Positions 5,586 to 6,465 of a stretch of DNA of 6,465 nt are shown in pieces. The notes below the pieces were generated by a model. That model did not search any database, was not told the DNA's origin, and was given only the letters and a program-made list of their open reading frames with translations. This DNA is from Chloroflexota bacterium (GTDB lineage Bacteria; Chloroflexota; Anaerolineae; Anaerolineales; Anaerolineaceae): assembly GCA_012800995.1 (NCBI GenBank), contig JAAZIH010000112.1, positions 1-6,465 on the forward strand. Direction: 5' to 3'. A program made the translations under genes and the position numbers. Position 1 is the stretch's first letter, and every line of letters begins with the position of its first letter.

Positions 5586-6465
5586 ATGCGTCAAAAGTTT
5601 CTTTCGCGTGCTCTTTTTAGGCATGTTATCTTATGGATAAGCTTATTCCTGGTTCTTTTTCTTGGTCTAACCGCATCACAAAGGTTAGTTTTGGAACCCT
5701 TGGAGGGTATCCGCGCATCCGCGGAGTCAAAACTGTTTGATTATGTCGGCTGGACTTTAAACGCGTTTTTCAACAAGATGGTTTCTTCATCGCTAAAAGC
5801 TGAAAAGTTCATGACGGATGAAGAACAAACAACCTTGGTGAAGGCTTATTTTAAGCAGGTTGGCGTTGTAGAAGGTTTGGAAGACGCGCTTGAAGATGTG
5901 CTGAACCAAGAAGATCAAAAGATGAATCCCAAAGCTGTACAGAATGCTAAGTTAAACCTTGCACAGGCAGATCAGCGATTGAAGCATTTAGCAAACCTTA
6001 CTGAAGCAGTTCTGCAAAACCAAACTGAACGTGTCCTTTTAAGCATGGACTTTGGCAGCTTAGGACAAATCATTCCGCCGGTTTTGTACCAGGTTTCCGA
6101 TTTGCCCTTGAACTTGATTGTTTCACCAAGGGACGAAATAAAAACGTCCCTGTCCTTAAGTCTCAAATCAGGTATGGATGCGGTTGAGAAAAACCATTTT
6201 GAAGAATTTATCTTTGCTGAATATAATCACGCCGCATTGATTGAAGAGGTGGGCGGTGTTGGCGCGTATCCGACGATGGTCATGCGGAGTAATAATATCA
6301 ACTGGACAGTTGAAACGATCGCTCATGAATGGATTCACAATTACCTGACCCTCAGGCCACTTGGTGCGCGCTATTTTGAGAATAACGCAATGCGTACCAT
6401 CAACGAAACAACGGCAAGCCTGGCTGGAAAAGAGATTGGGCAGGAACTTATCAAAACCTATTACC
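5586..6465 (+). CDS. Membrane-anchored HExxH zinc metalloprotease-like protein, 3'-truncated by window edge
   Basis: A reading frame open to the right edge, 293 residues visible. ATG at 5586 is the only possible upstream start, because an in-frame TAG lies at 5574-5576. The N-terminus has basic residues (RQK, R8, R12) then a hydrophobic helix at about 14-30, predicting a membrane anchor with the rest outside. Residues about 70-150 are charged and helical, with leucine spacing that could form a coiled coil (for example LNLAQADQRLKHLANL). The zinc site is H247-E-W-I-H251 followed by N-Y-L-T-L-R-P-L-G, with the likely third ligand E274 in INETTASLAGKEIG, 23 residues after H251. That is gluzincin spacing. 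I recall similar HEW-x-HNYLT...NET proteins, all uncharacterised, from Anaerolineae, and know no named family. Antisense open frames in this region are shadows. It is divergent from the other metalloprotease, 110 bp apart. Coding status is strong; peptidase activity is inferred. Confidence 0.85.
   Translation, partial: MRQKFLSRALFRHVILWISLFLVLFLGLTASQRLVLEPLEGIRASAESKLFDYVGWTLNAFFNKMVSSSLKAEKFMTDEEQTTLVKAYFKQVGVVEGLEDALEDVLNQEDQKMNPKAVQNAKLNLAQADQRLKHLANLTEAVLQNQTERVLLSMDFGSLGQIIPPVLYQVSDLPLNLIVSPRDEIKTSLSLSLKSGMDAVEKNHFEEFIFAEYNHAALIEEVGGVGAYPTMVMRSNNINWTVETIAHEWIHNYLTLRPLGARYFENNAMRTINETTASLAGKEIGQELIKTYY

Noticed and set aside
4744..5620. Open frames of 141 and 163 codons on the + strand opposite the metalloprotease gene.
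   Set aside because: They are antisense to a protein with clear domains, have no plausible ribosome binding site or family motifs, and the second overlaps the start of the HEWIH gene in another frame.

Overview
The window is about 6.5 kb of ordinary bacterial chromosome with moderate GC. It has no phage, insertion-sequence, CRISPR or stable-RNA signal. The endonuclease III and MiaB versions here (first visible residues QNTNDINRDKAF; MiaB with IWTIGCQMN and LLGQIVDRYG), together with large N-terminally anchored zinc metalloproteases, suggest a Chloroflexota bacterium, probably of the Anaerolineae. That placement rests on remembered family style, not on a search.

Layout, left to right. (1) The 3' part of an endonuclease III-type DNA glycosylase/AP lyase on the + strand (2-553), cut by the left edge. 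(2) Convergent to it, a complete tRNA methylthiotransferase miaB on the - strand (579-1898). A perfect 10-bp inverted repeat spans its stop codon, and its -10 box lies so close to the ATG that the mRNA may be leaderless. (3) A 203-bp divergent intergenic region with a good extended -10 promoter, leading to a small single-domain STAS protein (2102-2434) that is followed by a clear rho-independent terminator. (4) A monocistronic predicted lipoprotein (2626-3384) with two GxxH motifs, an internal Glu and an RExxM motif, placing it tentatively in the TIKI/TraB/ChaN/erythromycin-esterase superfamily. (5) Convergent to it, a 676-residue membrane-anchored zinc metalloprotease (3445-5475, - strand) with an HEYQH...NEG site and a C-terminal beta-rich domain like those of immune inhibitor A. 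(6) Divergent from it across 110 bp, a second membrane-anchored protein with an HEWIH...NET zinc site (5586 to the right edge, incomplete at its 3' end).

The left half is housekeeping: DNA repair, tRNA modification and a STAS regulator. The right half is cell-surface work: a lipoprotein with a putative metal/hydrolase site and two divergently transcribed, outward-facing gluzincin-like proteases. No operon is evident. Every gene appears to have its own promoter, and neighbours are convergent or separated by terminators. The strongest candidates for something undescribed are the HEWIH protein, for which I know no named family, and the TIKI/Ere-like lipoprotein.
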